Assembly (NCBI RefSeq): GCF_014290175.1
Contig: NZ_JACOOR010000002.1
Span: forward strand, 124,001 to 188,000
Length of the DNA: 64,000 bases
Reading direction: 5' to 3'
Origin: Anaerosacchariphilus hominis
GTDB lineage: Bacteria; Bacillota; Clostridia; Lachnospirales; Lachnospiraceae
Shown: positions 56,717 through 64,000 of the stretch, one piece after another
Layout of the letters: every line of letters begins with the position of its first letter
Position numbering within the stretch: the first letter of the stretch is position 1
Position numbers and translations under genes: made by a program
Notes under the pieces: model-generated
Told to the model about the DNA's origin: nothing
The model's database searches: none
What the model saw: only the letters and a program-made list of their open reading frames with translations

Positions 56717-57580
56717 ATGAAATTTACGAAAATGCACGGAATCGGCAACGATTATGTATACATGGACTGCACGAAAGAGCGTCTGGAGAATCCGGGGGAG
56801 ATCGCGCGTCTGGTCAGCGACCGTCACAAGGGTATCGGATCCGATGGCCTGATTTTGATCCAGTCTTCCGAGGAGGCAGACTTCGAGATGGCCATGTACA
56901 ATGCGGACGGTTCCTACGGAAAAATGTGCGGTAACGGCATCCGCTGCGTGGCAAAATATGTCTATGATAACGGCCTGACGGATCAGACCGAGATCAGCGT
57001 CATTTCCGGAGGGGCAGTTAAGTACCTGAAACTGACGGTAGAGGACGGCAAGGTACAGAAGGTTCGCGTCAACATGGGCGAACCTATTCTGAAGCCGGAT
57101 GAGATTCCGGTGGTGGGCGAAGGCGACAAGCTGGTGGCCGCACCCATCGTGGTGGACAATCAGGTCTACGAAATGACCTGCGTCTCCATGGGGAATCCCC
57201 ACGCAGTGGTATTTATGAATGGCGTAGACGATCTGAAGATAGAAGAAATCGGCCCGAAGTTCGAGCGGCATGAGCGCTTCCCGGATCGGGTGAATACGGA
57301 GTTTGTGGAACGTATGGACCATAAAAATCTGAAAATGCGTGTCTGGGAGCGTGGTTCCGGCGAGACCATGGCCTGCGGAACGGGAGCCTGCGCCACTGCG
57401 GTGGCGGCCATTCTGAACGGCTATGCGGAGCGGGAAGTGACCGTGCATCTTTTGGGCGGCGACCTGGAGATTTGCTGGGATGAGACGGACAACTGTGTCT
57501 ATATGACCGGCCCGGCGGCAACGGCATTTACCGGAGAGTTTGATCCGGAGGAATTGAGGAAGAGCGTCCAGGGACGCTAG
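56717..57580 (+). CDS. dapF: diaminopimelate epimerase
   Basis: The 287-residue protein starts at ATG 56717 with GGGAGG. The two active-site cysteines are present: C71 in KMCGNGIRC and C220 in ACGTGACATA. The N-terminal block FTKMHGIGNDYVYMD is typical. It converts LL- to meso-diaminopimelate, the precursor of lysine and, where used, of the peptidoglycan cross-link. dapL, which makes its substrate, follows 48 bases downstream, so the last two steps of the aminotransferase variant of the pathway are paired. Confidence 0.97.
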   Translation: MKFTKMHGIGNDYVYMDCTKERLENPGEIARLVSDRHKGIGSDGLILIQSSEEADFEMAMYNADGSYGKMCGNGIRCVAKYVYDNGLTDQTEISVISGGAVKYLKLTVEDGKVQKVRVNMGEPILKPDEIPVVGEGDKLVAAPIVVDNQVYEMTCVSMGNPHAVVFMNGVDDLKIEEIGPKFERHERFPDRVNTEFVERMDHKNLKMRVWERGSGETMACGTGACATAVAAILNGYAEREVTVHLLGGDLEICWDETDNCVYMTGPAATAFTGEFDPEELRKSVQGR

Positions 57581-57628
57581 AAGCGTGAAAAAATTCATGT
57601 GCCGGCGGCACAAAGAGGAGTGAATATT

Positions 57629-58843
57629 ATGTATCAAGTAAATGAAAATTATCTGAAACTTCCGGGAAGTTATCTCTTTTCCACCATCGGAAAGAAGGTA
57701 GCCGCTTACTCTGCGGAACATCCGGAAAAGACTATCATTCGTCTGGGTATCGGCGATGTGACCCAGCCCCTGGCTCCGGCCATCATTGAGGCTATGCACA
57801 AGGCGGTGGATGAGATGGGTCATGCGGAGACCTTCCACGGCTATGCGCCGGATCTGGGCTATGAATTTCTGCGCAATGCCATTGCCAAAAATGATTATCA
57901 GGATAGGGGGGCGGACATTCAGCCGGATGAGATCTTCGTCAGTGATGGCGCGAAATGCGATTCCGGCAATATCCAGGAGATCTTCAGCCTGGACAATAAG
58001 ATCGCAGTCTGCGACCCGGTATATCCGGTTTATGTGGATACCAATGTAATGGCGGGCCGTACCGGTACTTACGATCCGAAGACCGAGAGGTGGAGTGATG
58101 TGATCTATATGCCCTGCACCGCAGATAATGGTTTTGCGCCGGAGCTTCCCAAGGAGACACCGGATCTGATTTATCTGTGCTTTCCGAACAACCCGACCGG
58201 TTCCACGATCACAAAGGATCAGCTGCAGGTATGGGTGGATTATGCCAATAAGGTAGGAGCGGTCATCATCTACGATGCGGCTTACGAGGCTTATATTTCT
58301 GAAGAGAATGTGCCCCACACCATTTATGAGTGCGAGGGCGCGAAGACCTGCGCCATCGAACTGAAGAGTTTTTCCAAGAACGCAGGCTTTACAGGCGTAC
58401 GTCTGGGCTACACGGTTATTCCCAAGGAACTGAAATGCGGCGATGTGTCCCTCCATGCCCTGTGGGCAAGACGTCACGGAACCAAGTATAACGGAGCGCC
58501 CTATATCGTACAGCGGGCAGGCGAAGCGGTTTATTCTGAGGCAGGCAAGGCTCAGCTGAAGGAACAGGTGGGCTATTATATGAACAATGCGAAGACCATC
58601 CTGACAGGTCTGAAGGATGCGGGCTATACCGTATCCGGCGGCGTAAACGCCCCGTACATCTGGCTGAAGACGCCGGATAAGATGAATTCCTGGGAGTTCT
58701 TCGATTACCTGCTGGAGAACGCAGGCGTGGTAGGAACACCGGGATCCGGATTCGGACCCAGCGGAGAAGGATACTTCCGGCTGACAGCCTTTGGATCCTA
58801 TGAGAATACGGTGAAGGCGCTGGAGAGAATTAAAGCTTTATAA
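57629..58843 (+). CDS. dapL: LL-diaminopimelate aminotransferase
   Basis: It has 404 residues from ATG 57629 (AGAGGAG); the in-frame TTG/GTG codons upstream have no better site. The PLP lysine is K250 in [46 protein letters not shown] and [11 protein letters not shown] are characteristic of DapL rather than of general aspartate aminotransferases. It converts tetrahydrodipicolinate directly to LL-diaminopimelate with glutamate as amino donor, skipping the acylated intermediates. It ends in a strong terminator shared with asnA. Confidence 0.96.
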   Translation: MYQVNENYLKLPGSYLFSTIGKKVAAYSAEHPEKTIIRLGIGDVTQPLAPAIIEAMHKAVDEMGHAETFHGYAPDLGYEFLRNAIAKNDYQDRGADIQPDEIFVSDGAKCDSGNIQEIFSLDNKIAVCDPVYPVYVDTNVMAGRTGTYDPKTERWSDVIYMPCTADNGFAPELPKETPDLIYLCFPNNPTGSTITKDQLQVWVDYANKVGAVIIYDAAYEAYISEENVPHTIYECEGAKTCAIELKSFSKNAGFTGVRLGYTVIPKELKCGDVSLHALWARRHGTKYNGAPYIVQRAGEAVYSEAGKAQLKEQVGYYMNNAKTILTGLKDAGYTVSGGVNAPYIWLKTPDKMNSWEFFDYLLENAGVVGTPGSGFGPSGEGYFRLTAFGSYENTVKALERIKAL

Positions 58844-58880
58844 AGCGGATGAGGTAATTGACGGTTCAAACTGTATCAAA

Positions 58881-58925
58881 ATGGAGCATTCCCCGGAAAT
58901 CGTGAGTTTCCGGGGAATGCTCCAT
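58881..58925. terminator. bidirectional terminator, perfect 19-bp stem
   Basis: ATGGAGCATTCCCCGGAAA pairs perfectly with its complement at 58907-58925 around a seven-base loop. It lies between the convergent dapL and asnA genes. T-runs are short on both sides, but the stem is very strong. Confidence 0.8.
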
Positions 58926-58961
58926 TTAATTATAAAAGCATCAGTTGTATCAGATAGGGCT

Positions 58962-59972
58962 TTACAGCAAATTAATTCCATACCGTGCGCATTTCTCCCG
59001 CACCTCGTCGGGCCAGATGGATACCTGGACCTCGCCGATGTGAGCCTTGCGGAGATAGAACATACAGATACGGGACTGTCCGATGCCGCCGCCGACGGTG
59101 TAGGGCAGTTTCTTTTCCAGAATGTTTTTCTGGAAGGGCAGCTTGGCCCGATCCTCGCAGCCGGACAGCTTCAGCTGGCGGGCAAGGGAGTTCTCGTCCA
59201 CGCGGATACCCATGGAGGACAGCTCCAGAGAGTGACCCAGAACCGGATACCATACGAGGATATCACCGTTCAGGTGCCAGTCGTCGTAGTCCGGGGCACG
59301 GCCGTCGTGGGGCTCGCCGTTTGCCAGCTTGTCGCCGATCTCCATGAGGAAGACAGCGCCCTTTTCCTTGGTAATGGCGTCCTCCCGCTCCTTGGGAGTC
59401 TTATCCGGATACAGGTCGGCCAGTTCCTGGGTGGTGATGAAGAAAATCTCCTTGGGAAGAATCTCTTCGATGTAATCATAGCGGATGGCCATGTATTTTT
59501 CAGTCTTTTTCAGGGCCTTGTAGACCTTGCGGACAGTTTCTTTCAGATACTCCACATTGCGGTCCTCTTTCAGAATGATTTTCTCCCAGTCCCACTGATC
59601 CACGTAGATGGAGTGGATATTGTCGGTGTCCTCGTCCCGGCGGATGGCGCTCATGTCGGTGTAGAGCCCCTCGCCGATGTGGAAGCCGTACTGCTTCAGG
59701 GCGTTGCGTTTCCATTTGGCCAGAGAATGTACAATTTCGGCCGGGCGCTCATTCTGCTCTCTGATGCCGAAAGTGACAGGACGCTCCACGCCGTTCAGGT
59801 TGTCGTTTAGGCCGGATTCCGGGGTGACGAACAGGGGCGCGGACACGCGCAGCAGGTAAAGCTGCTCCGCCAGGGACTGCTGGAAGAAGTCTTTGACGGT
59901 CTTGATGGCCACCTGGGTGTCATAAAGACCCAGGGCAGAGGAATAATCAGGGGGTATGTACAGATGTTCCAT
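58962..59972 (-). CDS. asnA: aspartate--ammonia ligase
   Basis: This 336-residue protein has the normal AsnA length. The class II synthetase-like fold is marked by [49 protein letters not shown] and [14 protein letters not shown]. It makes asparagine from aspartate, ammonia and ATP. The start has AAGGAG on the minus strand. It lies back-to-back with the aspS-gatCAB operon, which includes the enzymes for Asn-tRNA by transamidation. Its own leader (about 110 bases) shows no T-box. Confidence 0.96.
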   Translation of the reverse strand: MEHLYIPPDYSSALGLYDTQVAIKTVKDFFQQSLAEQLYLLRVSAPLFVTPESGLNDNLNGVERPVTFGIREQNERPAEIVHSLAKWKRNALKQYGFHIGEGLYTDMSAIRRDEDTDNIHSIYVDQWDWEKIILKEDRNVEYLKETVRKVYKALKKTEKYMAIRYDYIEEILPKEIFFITTQELADLYPDKTPKEREDAITKEKGAVFLMEIGDKLANGEPHDGRAPDYDDWHLNGDILVWYPVLGHSLELSSMGIRVDENSLARQLKLSGCEDRAKLPFQKNILEKKLPYTVGGGIGQSRICMFYLRKAHIGEVQVSIWPDEVREKCARYGINLL

Positions 59973-60085
59973 AATCAGTTACTCCTTATTCTTAAGATTT
60001 TAATACGTTAATACGAAAAATATTTCGGAGAAAGAAACCTGACACGGAAAAAATTTGAAACCGCAAAGAAGTCTGAAAAAAAGAC

Positions 60086-60114
60086 TTGCAATCGAAAATC
60101 AGGTGTGCTATATT
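60086..60114 (+). promoter_or_regulatory. promoter for aspS-gatCAB leader
   Basis: TTGCAA at 60086-60091, a 17-base spacer and TATATT at 60109-60114. Confidence 0.7.
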
Positions 60115-60121
60115 TCTCGCA

Positions 60122-60520
60122 TAAAAAGTTTGTAACAGCTACAAACGATTATACTATAACGAAATGCAAAGAACAAGACTCGGATTTTCAGAGGCCGACA
60201 GGAATATGGCGTCACCGACTGAGAGCGCTATTTGGATTAGGAAATCTTGATGTTACTTTTCACATTCATTATCCCGCGAGGTATTGTGAATGAAGTGAAC
60301 AGTACCATCGTGGGAACACTTGGGAGCAGATCGGTCGAATTCCGAACACATTTATCAGATTCGGATGTAGGCCGGTACGGAACTGTCCACGTTAAGGGCA
60401 TAAAAGAGGAAATGTGAGCCTGACGAAAGAGCGGACGCATTTCAATGCGGGTGGTACCGCGGGATTTCATTTGAATACGAAACCCCGTCCCGGAATAAGA
60501 ATATTCCGGGACGGGGTTCT
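60122..60520 (+). promoter_or_regulatory. T-box riboswitch upstream of aspS-gatCAB
   Basis: A strong T-box sequence, AATGCGGGTGGTACCGCGGG (60454-60473), is followed by a 17-bp terminator. A GTTAAGGGCA element at 60391-60400 corresponds to the GTTA-GGCA blocks of the other two leaders. The stem I region is not canonical by eye. By spacing, and by the rule that the codon is followed by A, the best specifier candidate is AAC (Asn) at 60345-60347. Asp is the alternative. The leader is about 400 bases, longer than usual, with extra hairpins such as CACATTCA and TGAATG near 60261-60292. Confidence 0.85.
60481..60520 (+). terminator. T-box regulated terminator (aspS leader)
   Basis: AACCCCGTCCCGGAATA pairs perfectly with TATTCCGGGACGGGGTT around a four-base loop, followed by a T-rich run that extends to 60524. 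Confidence 0.92.
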
Positions 60521-60640
60521 TTTTGTATAGCAGGAAATTCCGGCTATGCAAAAGCCCTCCGGGGGATCGCACTGCGGCGGAGTGGATGTTGTCGCTTAGG
60601 CGACCCACCGCAGGCGGAGAATCCTGCAAAGCAGGATTCT
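60520..60640. repeat. palindromic intergenic repeat, copy 2
   Basis: This lies between the T-box terminator and aspS. First comes a hairpin with arms TTTTTGTATAGC and GCTATGCAAAA (60520-60553). Next is the core shared with 2003-2053: GGATCGCACTGCGGCGGA, then GTCGC-TTAG-GCGAC, then CCACCGCAG (60564-60613). Last is a perfect 10-bp hairpin AGAATCCTGC / GCAGGATTCT around AAA (60618-60640). The element is in the 5' untranslated part of the aspS message. Confidence 0.7.
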
Positions 60641-60703
60641 ATCTGATACCTGCCCGGAAGAGCTTTAAGCCTGAAAAGGCAAATATTCGAAAGGTAGGTA
60701 AAA

Positions 60704-62038
60704 ATGATGGAATTCATGACAGGAGTGAAAGAAAAGGAAACCGTAGATCTGGCGGCAGTGACCGCAGAGGGCATGGAAGGCAGGACCGTAAAAATCGAGG
60801 GAACCGTTCATACCATTCGCGACATGGGCGAGGTAGCCTTCGTGATTTTGAGACGGCGGGACGGACTCTTACAGTGTGTCTTTGAAGAAGGCGTGACAGC
60901 TTTCGACCTGAAGACACTGAAAGAGGCTTCCAGCATCGTGGCAGAGGGAACGATTCACAAAGAAGCGCGCGCGCCCCAAGGCGTGGAGCTTCGTCTGACC
61001 GGCATCACCGTATTATCCGAGCCGGCCGCGCCCATGCCCTTGCCCATAGCCAAATGGAAGCTGAACACCTCTCTGGACGCCAAGCTGAACCGCAGATCCA
61101 TTTCCCTCCGGAATGTGAGAGAGCGTGCCAAGTTCCGGATTCAGGAGGGCGTGGTAAGAGCCTTCCGGGATTTTCTTTACAGCCAGGGCTTTACCGAGAT
61201 TCACACCCCGAAGATCGGAGCCAAGGGAGCCGAGGGCGGCTCGAACCTGTTCCGTCTGGATTATTTCCATCGCCCGGCCGTGCTGGCACAGAGCCCCCAG
61301 TTCTATAAGCAGATGATGGTGGGCGTATTTGACCGGGTTTTTGAGACCGGTCCGGTATTCCGTGCGGAGAAGCACAACACCAAGCGCCATCTGAACGAGT
61401 ACACCAGCCTGGATTTCGAGATGGGCTACATCGACAGCTTTGAGGATATCATGGCCATGGAGACCGGCTTTATCCAGTATATGCTGAAAATGCTGGAGAC
61501 CGACTATGCGCCGGAGCTTCAGATTCTTGGCATTACCTTACCGAAGGCTGACAAGATTCCGGCGGTCCGCTTTGACGAGGCGAAGCAGCTGGCTTCCGAG
61601 AAATACGGCCATAAGATCCGCAACCCCTACGACCTGGAGCCGGAGGAAGAAGTGCTGATCGGACGTTATTTCAAAGAGGAGTATGGTTCCGATTTTGTAT
61701 TTGTCACCCATTATCCGTCCAAGAAGCGTCCCTTCTACGCCATGGACGACCCGGCAGACCCGAAGTTTACGTTAAGCTTTGACCTGCTGTTCGACGGCCT
61801 GGAGATCACTACCGGCGGCCAGCGTATCCATGATTATCAGATGCTGCTGGACAAAATCGCGGCCAGAGGTATGACCGAGGAGGGCATGGAGCAGTACCTG
61901 GATACCTTCAAATACGGTATGCCGCCCCACGGCGGACTGGGTATCGGTCTGGAGCGCCTGACCATGAAGCTGGTAGGCGAAGACAATGTACGTGAAACAA
62001 CATTATTCCCGCGCGACTTAAGTCGTCTGGAGCCTTAG
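60704..62038 (+). CDS. aspS: aspartyl-tRNA synthetase, archaeal type
   Basis: At 444 residues it is far shorter than bacterial AspRS (about 590) and fits the archaeal/eukaryal form without the GAD insertion domain. The anticodon-binding OB domain (about 25-110) precedes the class II core: motif 2 is GPVFRAEKHNTKRHLNEY and motif 3 GLGIGLERLTMKL. Start ATG 60704 with AAGGTAGG. Placed with gatCAB, it is probably non-discriminating and charges tRNA-Asn with Asp, which GatCAB then amidates. A second, bacterial-type AspRS may exist elsewhere. Confidence 0.94.
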   Translation: MMEFMTGVKEKETVDLAAVTAEGMEGRTVKIEGTVHTIRDMGEVAFVILRRRDGLLQCVFEEGVTAFDLKTLKEASSIVAEGTIHKEARAPQGVELRLTGITVLSEPAAPMPLPIAKWKLNTSLDAKLNRRSISLRNVRERAKFRIQEGVVRAFRDFLYSQGFTEIHTPKIGAKGAEGGSNLFRLDYFHRPAVLAQSPQFYKQMMVGVFDRVFETGPVFRAEKHNTKRHLNEYTSLDFEMGYIDSFEDIMAMETGFIQYMLKMLETDYAPELQILGITLPKADKIPAVRFDEAKQLASEKYGHKIRNPYDLEPEEEVLIGRYFKEEYGSDFVFVTHYPSKKRPFYAMDDPADPKFTLSFDLLFDGLEITTGGQRIHDYQMLLDKIAARGMTEEGMEQYLDTFKYGMPPHGGLGIGLERLTMKLVGEDNVRETTLFPRDLSRLEP

Positions 62039-62050
62039 CGTTGGCAATGA

Positions 62051-62173
62051 GCAGTGCAGCCTGCCGTAAAAAGGCAGTGCGCCTGCTTGCAGGAAGCAAT
62101 GACTTTTTATGGCAGGCTATAGGGCGAAGCCCATAAAGCGAGGTTTTGCGAAGCAAAATCGAGCGTGCACTGC
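62051..62173. other. four-way-junction palindromic element B
   Basis: The outer stem GCAGTGCA (62051-62058) pairs with TGCACTGC (62166-62173). Arm 1 is a 15-bp stem GCCTGCCGTAAAAAG (62059-62073) with CTTTTTATGGCAGGC (62103-62117), topped by CCTGC-TT-GCAGG. Arm 2 is GGGC-GAA-GCCC (62122-62132), extended by TAT/ATA. Arm 3 is GGTTTTGC-GAA-GCAAAATC (62142-62160). Arms 2 and 3 both end in GCGAAGC, a known extra-stable single-stranded DNA mini-hairpin. It separates aspS from gatC within the operon. Confidence 0.75.
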
Positions 62174-62190
62174 GGAGTAAAGGAGAAAAC

Positions 62191-62484
62191 ATGGCAAATA
62201 TAATTTCTGATGAAACAATTGAATATGTAGGCATTCTGGCGAAGCTGGAGCTGTCCGACGAGGAGAAAGAGGCGGCCAAGAAGGATATGGGCCGGATGCT
62301 GGATTACATTGATAAACTGAACGAGCTGGACACCGCAGGCGTGGAACCCATGTCCCACGTATTTCCCGTGAGCAACGTATTCCGGGAGGACCAGGTGGAA
62401 AATGGCGACGACCGCGAGGAGATGCTGGCCAATGCGCCCAAGGTCAAAGACGGTATGTATATGGTACCGAAGACCGTAGAGTAG
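62191..62484 (+). CDS. gatC: Asp/Glu-tRNA amidotransferase subunit C
   Basis: It has 97 residues from ATG 62191 (AAAGGAGAAAAC); an in-frame ATG at 62146 lies inside the palindromic element and is rejected. Conserved blocks are [33 protein letters not shown] and the C-terminal [16 protein letters not shown]. GatC stabilises the GatA-GatB complex by wrapping round it. Length and order (C, A, B) are normal. It is followed by gatA after 13 bases. Confidence 0.95.
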   Translation: MANIISDETIEYVGILAKLELSDEEKEAAKKDMGRMLDYIDKLNELDTAGVEPMSHVFPVSNVFREDQVENGDDREEMLANAPKVKDGMYMVPKTVE

Positions 62485-62497
62485 GAGGTGACAGAGA

Positions 62498-63961
62498 ATG
62501 GAATTTCGTGAAATGACAGCGGCAGAGATCGGACAGAAGATCAAAGCCGGAGAAATGACAGCCGTGGACGCCGTGAAAGCAGCCCTGGCTGAGATCAAAA
62601 AACAGGATGAGGTTCTGAATAGCTTTGTCACCGTGGATGAGGAAGGAGCCCTGAAAAGAGCGGAAGAGGTGCAGAAGAGCATCGACAGCGGGGAGCTCAC
62701 CGGTCCGCTGGCAGGCGTTCCCATTGCCATCAAGGACAATATGTGTACAAAAGGTCTTAAGACCACCTGTTCTTCCAAAATCCTTTACAACTTTGAGCCA
62801 ACCTATTCCGCAGAGGCGGTTTTGAATCTGGAAAAAGCCGGAATGGTCGTGATTGGCAAGACCAACATGGACGAGTTCGCCATGGGAAGCACCACTGAGA
62901 CTTCCGCCTTTGGAGTGACCCGAAATCCCTGGAACACTGAACATGTACCGGGCGGTTCCTCCGGCGGCTCCTGCGCAGCAGTGGCTTCCGGTGAAACGCC
63001 CTGCGCCCTGGGTTCCGATACAGGCGGATCCATTCGTCAGCCCAGCTCTTTCTGCGGCATCACCGGCATTAAGCCTACCTACGGAACTGTATCCCGTTAC
63101 GGTCTGATTGCCTATGGCTCTTCTCTTGACCAGATTGGACCGGTGGCAAAGGATGTGACGGACTGCGCGCTGCTTTTGGAGGCCATCGCTTCCTATGATA
63201 AGAAAGACAGCACTTCCGTGAAGCGTGAATCCTATGATTTTACATCTGCTTTAAAAGATGATGTGAAAGGTCTGCGTATCGGTATTCCGCGGGACTATTT
63301 CGGCGAAGGCCTGAATCCGGAGGTGGCTGCGGCAGTGAAGACGGCCGCGAAGGTTCTGGAGGAGAAGGGCGCTGTGGTGGAAGAGTTTGATTTAAGCCTG
63401 GTGGATTACGCCATCCCCGCTTACTACGTCATCGCTTCCGCCGAGGCCAGCTCGAACCTGGCCCGTTTCGACGGCGTGAAATACGGCTACCGTACCGAGG
63501 AGTACGAAGGTCTTCACAACATGTACAAGAAGACCCGTTCCGAGGGCTTCGGCCCGGAGGTGAAGCGCCGGATTATGCTGGGATCCTTCGTGTTAAGCTC
63601 CGGTTACTACGATGCTTATTATCTGAAAGCCCTGCGCACCAAGGCTCTGATTCGTCAGGCCTTCGACCGTGCCTTTGAAAAATATGACGTGATTTTGGGA
63701 CCGGCGGCTCCGACTACTGCGCCGAAGCTTGGCGAATCCCTGTCTGATCCGCTTCAGATGTATCTGGGCGATGTCTACACCATTTCCGCGAACCTGGCCG
63801 GACTTCCCGGTATCTGCCTGCCCTGCGGCATGGATACAAAAGGACTGCCCATCGGTCTGCAGCTTCTGGGCGACTGTTTTAAAGAGGAGCACATCATCCG
63901 GGCAGCTTATGCCTACGAGTGCAGCCGGGGCCGGGCGGCCTTTGAGGGTAAGAGAGATTAG
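62498..63961 (+). CDS. gatA: Asp/Glu-tRNA amidotransferase subunit A
   Basis: This 487-residue amidase-signature enzyme has the usual length. The Ser-cisSer-Lys triad is visible: K79 in AIKDNMCTKG, the catalytic serine at about 178 in GSDTGGSIRQP, and the second serine at about 154 in VPGGSSGGSCAAV. It hydrolyses glutamine and passes ammonia to GatB, which amidates Asp-tRNA-Asn or Glu-tRNA-Gln. Start ATG 62498 with GGAGGTGA. The gatB start follows 15 bases after its stop. Confidence 0.97.
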   Translation: MEFREMTAAEIGQKIKAGEMTAVDAVKAALAEIKKQDEVLNSFVTVDEEGALKRAEEVQKSIDSGELTGPLAGVPIAIKDNMCTKGLKTTCSSKILYNFEPTYSAEAVLNLEKAGMVVIGKTNMDEFAMGSTTETSAFGVTRNPWNTEHVPGGSSGGSCAAVASGETPCALGSDTGGSIRQPSSFCGITGIKPTYGTVSRYGLIAYGSSLDQIGPVAKDVTDCALLLEAIASYDKKDSTSVKRESYDFTSALKDDVKGLRIGIPRDYFGEGLNPEVAAAVKTAAKVLEEKGAVVEEFDLSLVDYAIPAYYVIASAEASSNLARFDGVKYGYRTEEYEGLHNMYKKTRSEGFGPEVKRRIMLGSFVLSSGYYDAYYLKALRTKALIRQAFDRAFEKYDVILGPAAPTTAPKLGESLSDPLQMYLGDVYTISANLAGLPGICLPCGMDTKGLPIGLQLLGDCFKEEHIIRAAYAYECSRGRAAFEGKRD

Positions 63962-63976
63962 GAAGGAGTGGAGAAA

Positions 63977-64000
63977 ATGAGTAAACAGTATGAGACCGTC
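63977..64000 (+). CDS. gatB: Asp/Glu-tRNA amidotransferase subunit B (cut by window end)
   Basis: Only eight codons (MSKQYETV) are in the window. They match the usual GatB N-terminus, have GGAAGGAG upstream, and follow gatA in the expected order. Confidence 0.85.

Noticed and set aside
56690..58477. 595-residue minus-strand open frame over dapF and dapL
   Set aside because: It spans two well-defined genes and their gap in antisense and has no recognisable domain.
59973..60085. T-box leader for asnA
   Set aside because: The minus-strand leader is short and lacks T-box, AGTA and terminator elements.

Overview
The window looks like chromosome from a Gram-positive anaerobe of the class Clostridia, most likely a gut Lachnospiraceae species. 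The reasons are the moderately GC-rich coding sequence, three T-box leaders, LL-diaminopimelate aminotransferase (dapL) next to dapF, an archaeal-type AspRS in an operon with gatCAB, AsnA, a CdaA/CdaR pair, Rho with a long charged insertion, and no outer-membrane genes. Species cannot be named from sequence alone. Apart from the two genes cut by the window edges I saw no broken gene, insertion sequence, prophage, CRISPR array, tRNA or rRNA.

Layout. 1-7345: 3' part of a fused E1 alpha/beta 2-oxoacid dehydrogenase, a Lon-type AAA+ ATPase without a protease domain, a MATE exporter (minus strand), lipoate-protein ligase and an MreB/Mbl actin. 7436-14527: recD2, comFC, two unknown membrane proteins, the c-di-AMP pair cdaA-cdaR and HPr. 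14517-21907: start of a large surface-glycan region (DUF2142 protein, flippase, three GT2 transferases). 21908-25305: a T-box (Trp specifier) ABC transporter of the TrpXYZ type. 25425-50435: the rest of the surface-glycan region. It holds a YfhO protein and a NodZ/FUT8-like transferase (minus strand), a bifunctional fucokinase/GDP-fucose pyrophosphorylase, further glycosyltransferases, rfbD, two paralogous Gpi18-like membrane proteins, and an O-acylation block (MBOAT, SGNH-like, two acyltransferase-3 proteins). It ends with a HisC-like aminotransferase, a cytidylyltransferase/oxidoreductase fusion and a CDP-glycerol glycerophosphotransferase-like enzyme, with a Uma2 protein between the last two.

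50652-64000: rho; a T-box-controlled CstA transporter; glnA behind a short leader that carries a two-hexaloop ANTAR antitermination motif, with an ANTAR protein encoded directly downstream; dapF-dapL; asnA (minus strand); and a T-box operon aspS-gatC-gatA-gatB (gatB cut by the window end), which makes Asp-tRNA and, by transamidation, Asn-tRNA and/or Gln-tRNA.

How the parts work together. Lipoate ligase fits the nearby 2-oxoacid dehydrogenase. The glycan genes suggest a fucose-salvaging, O-acetylated surface polymer and a separate CDP-alcohol branch. Nitrogen and amino-acid supply is controlled by RNA: T-boxes for a transporter of the Trp type, CstA and the aspS/gat operon, and ANTAR antitermination for glutamine synthetase. 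Between the genes lie several elaborate palindromic elements: two multi-arm junction structures (56528-56679 and 62051-62173) and a dispersed repeat (2003-2053 and 60564-60613, with related arms at 52552-52598). These are the least explained part of the window.
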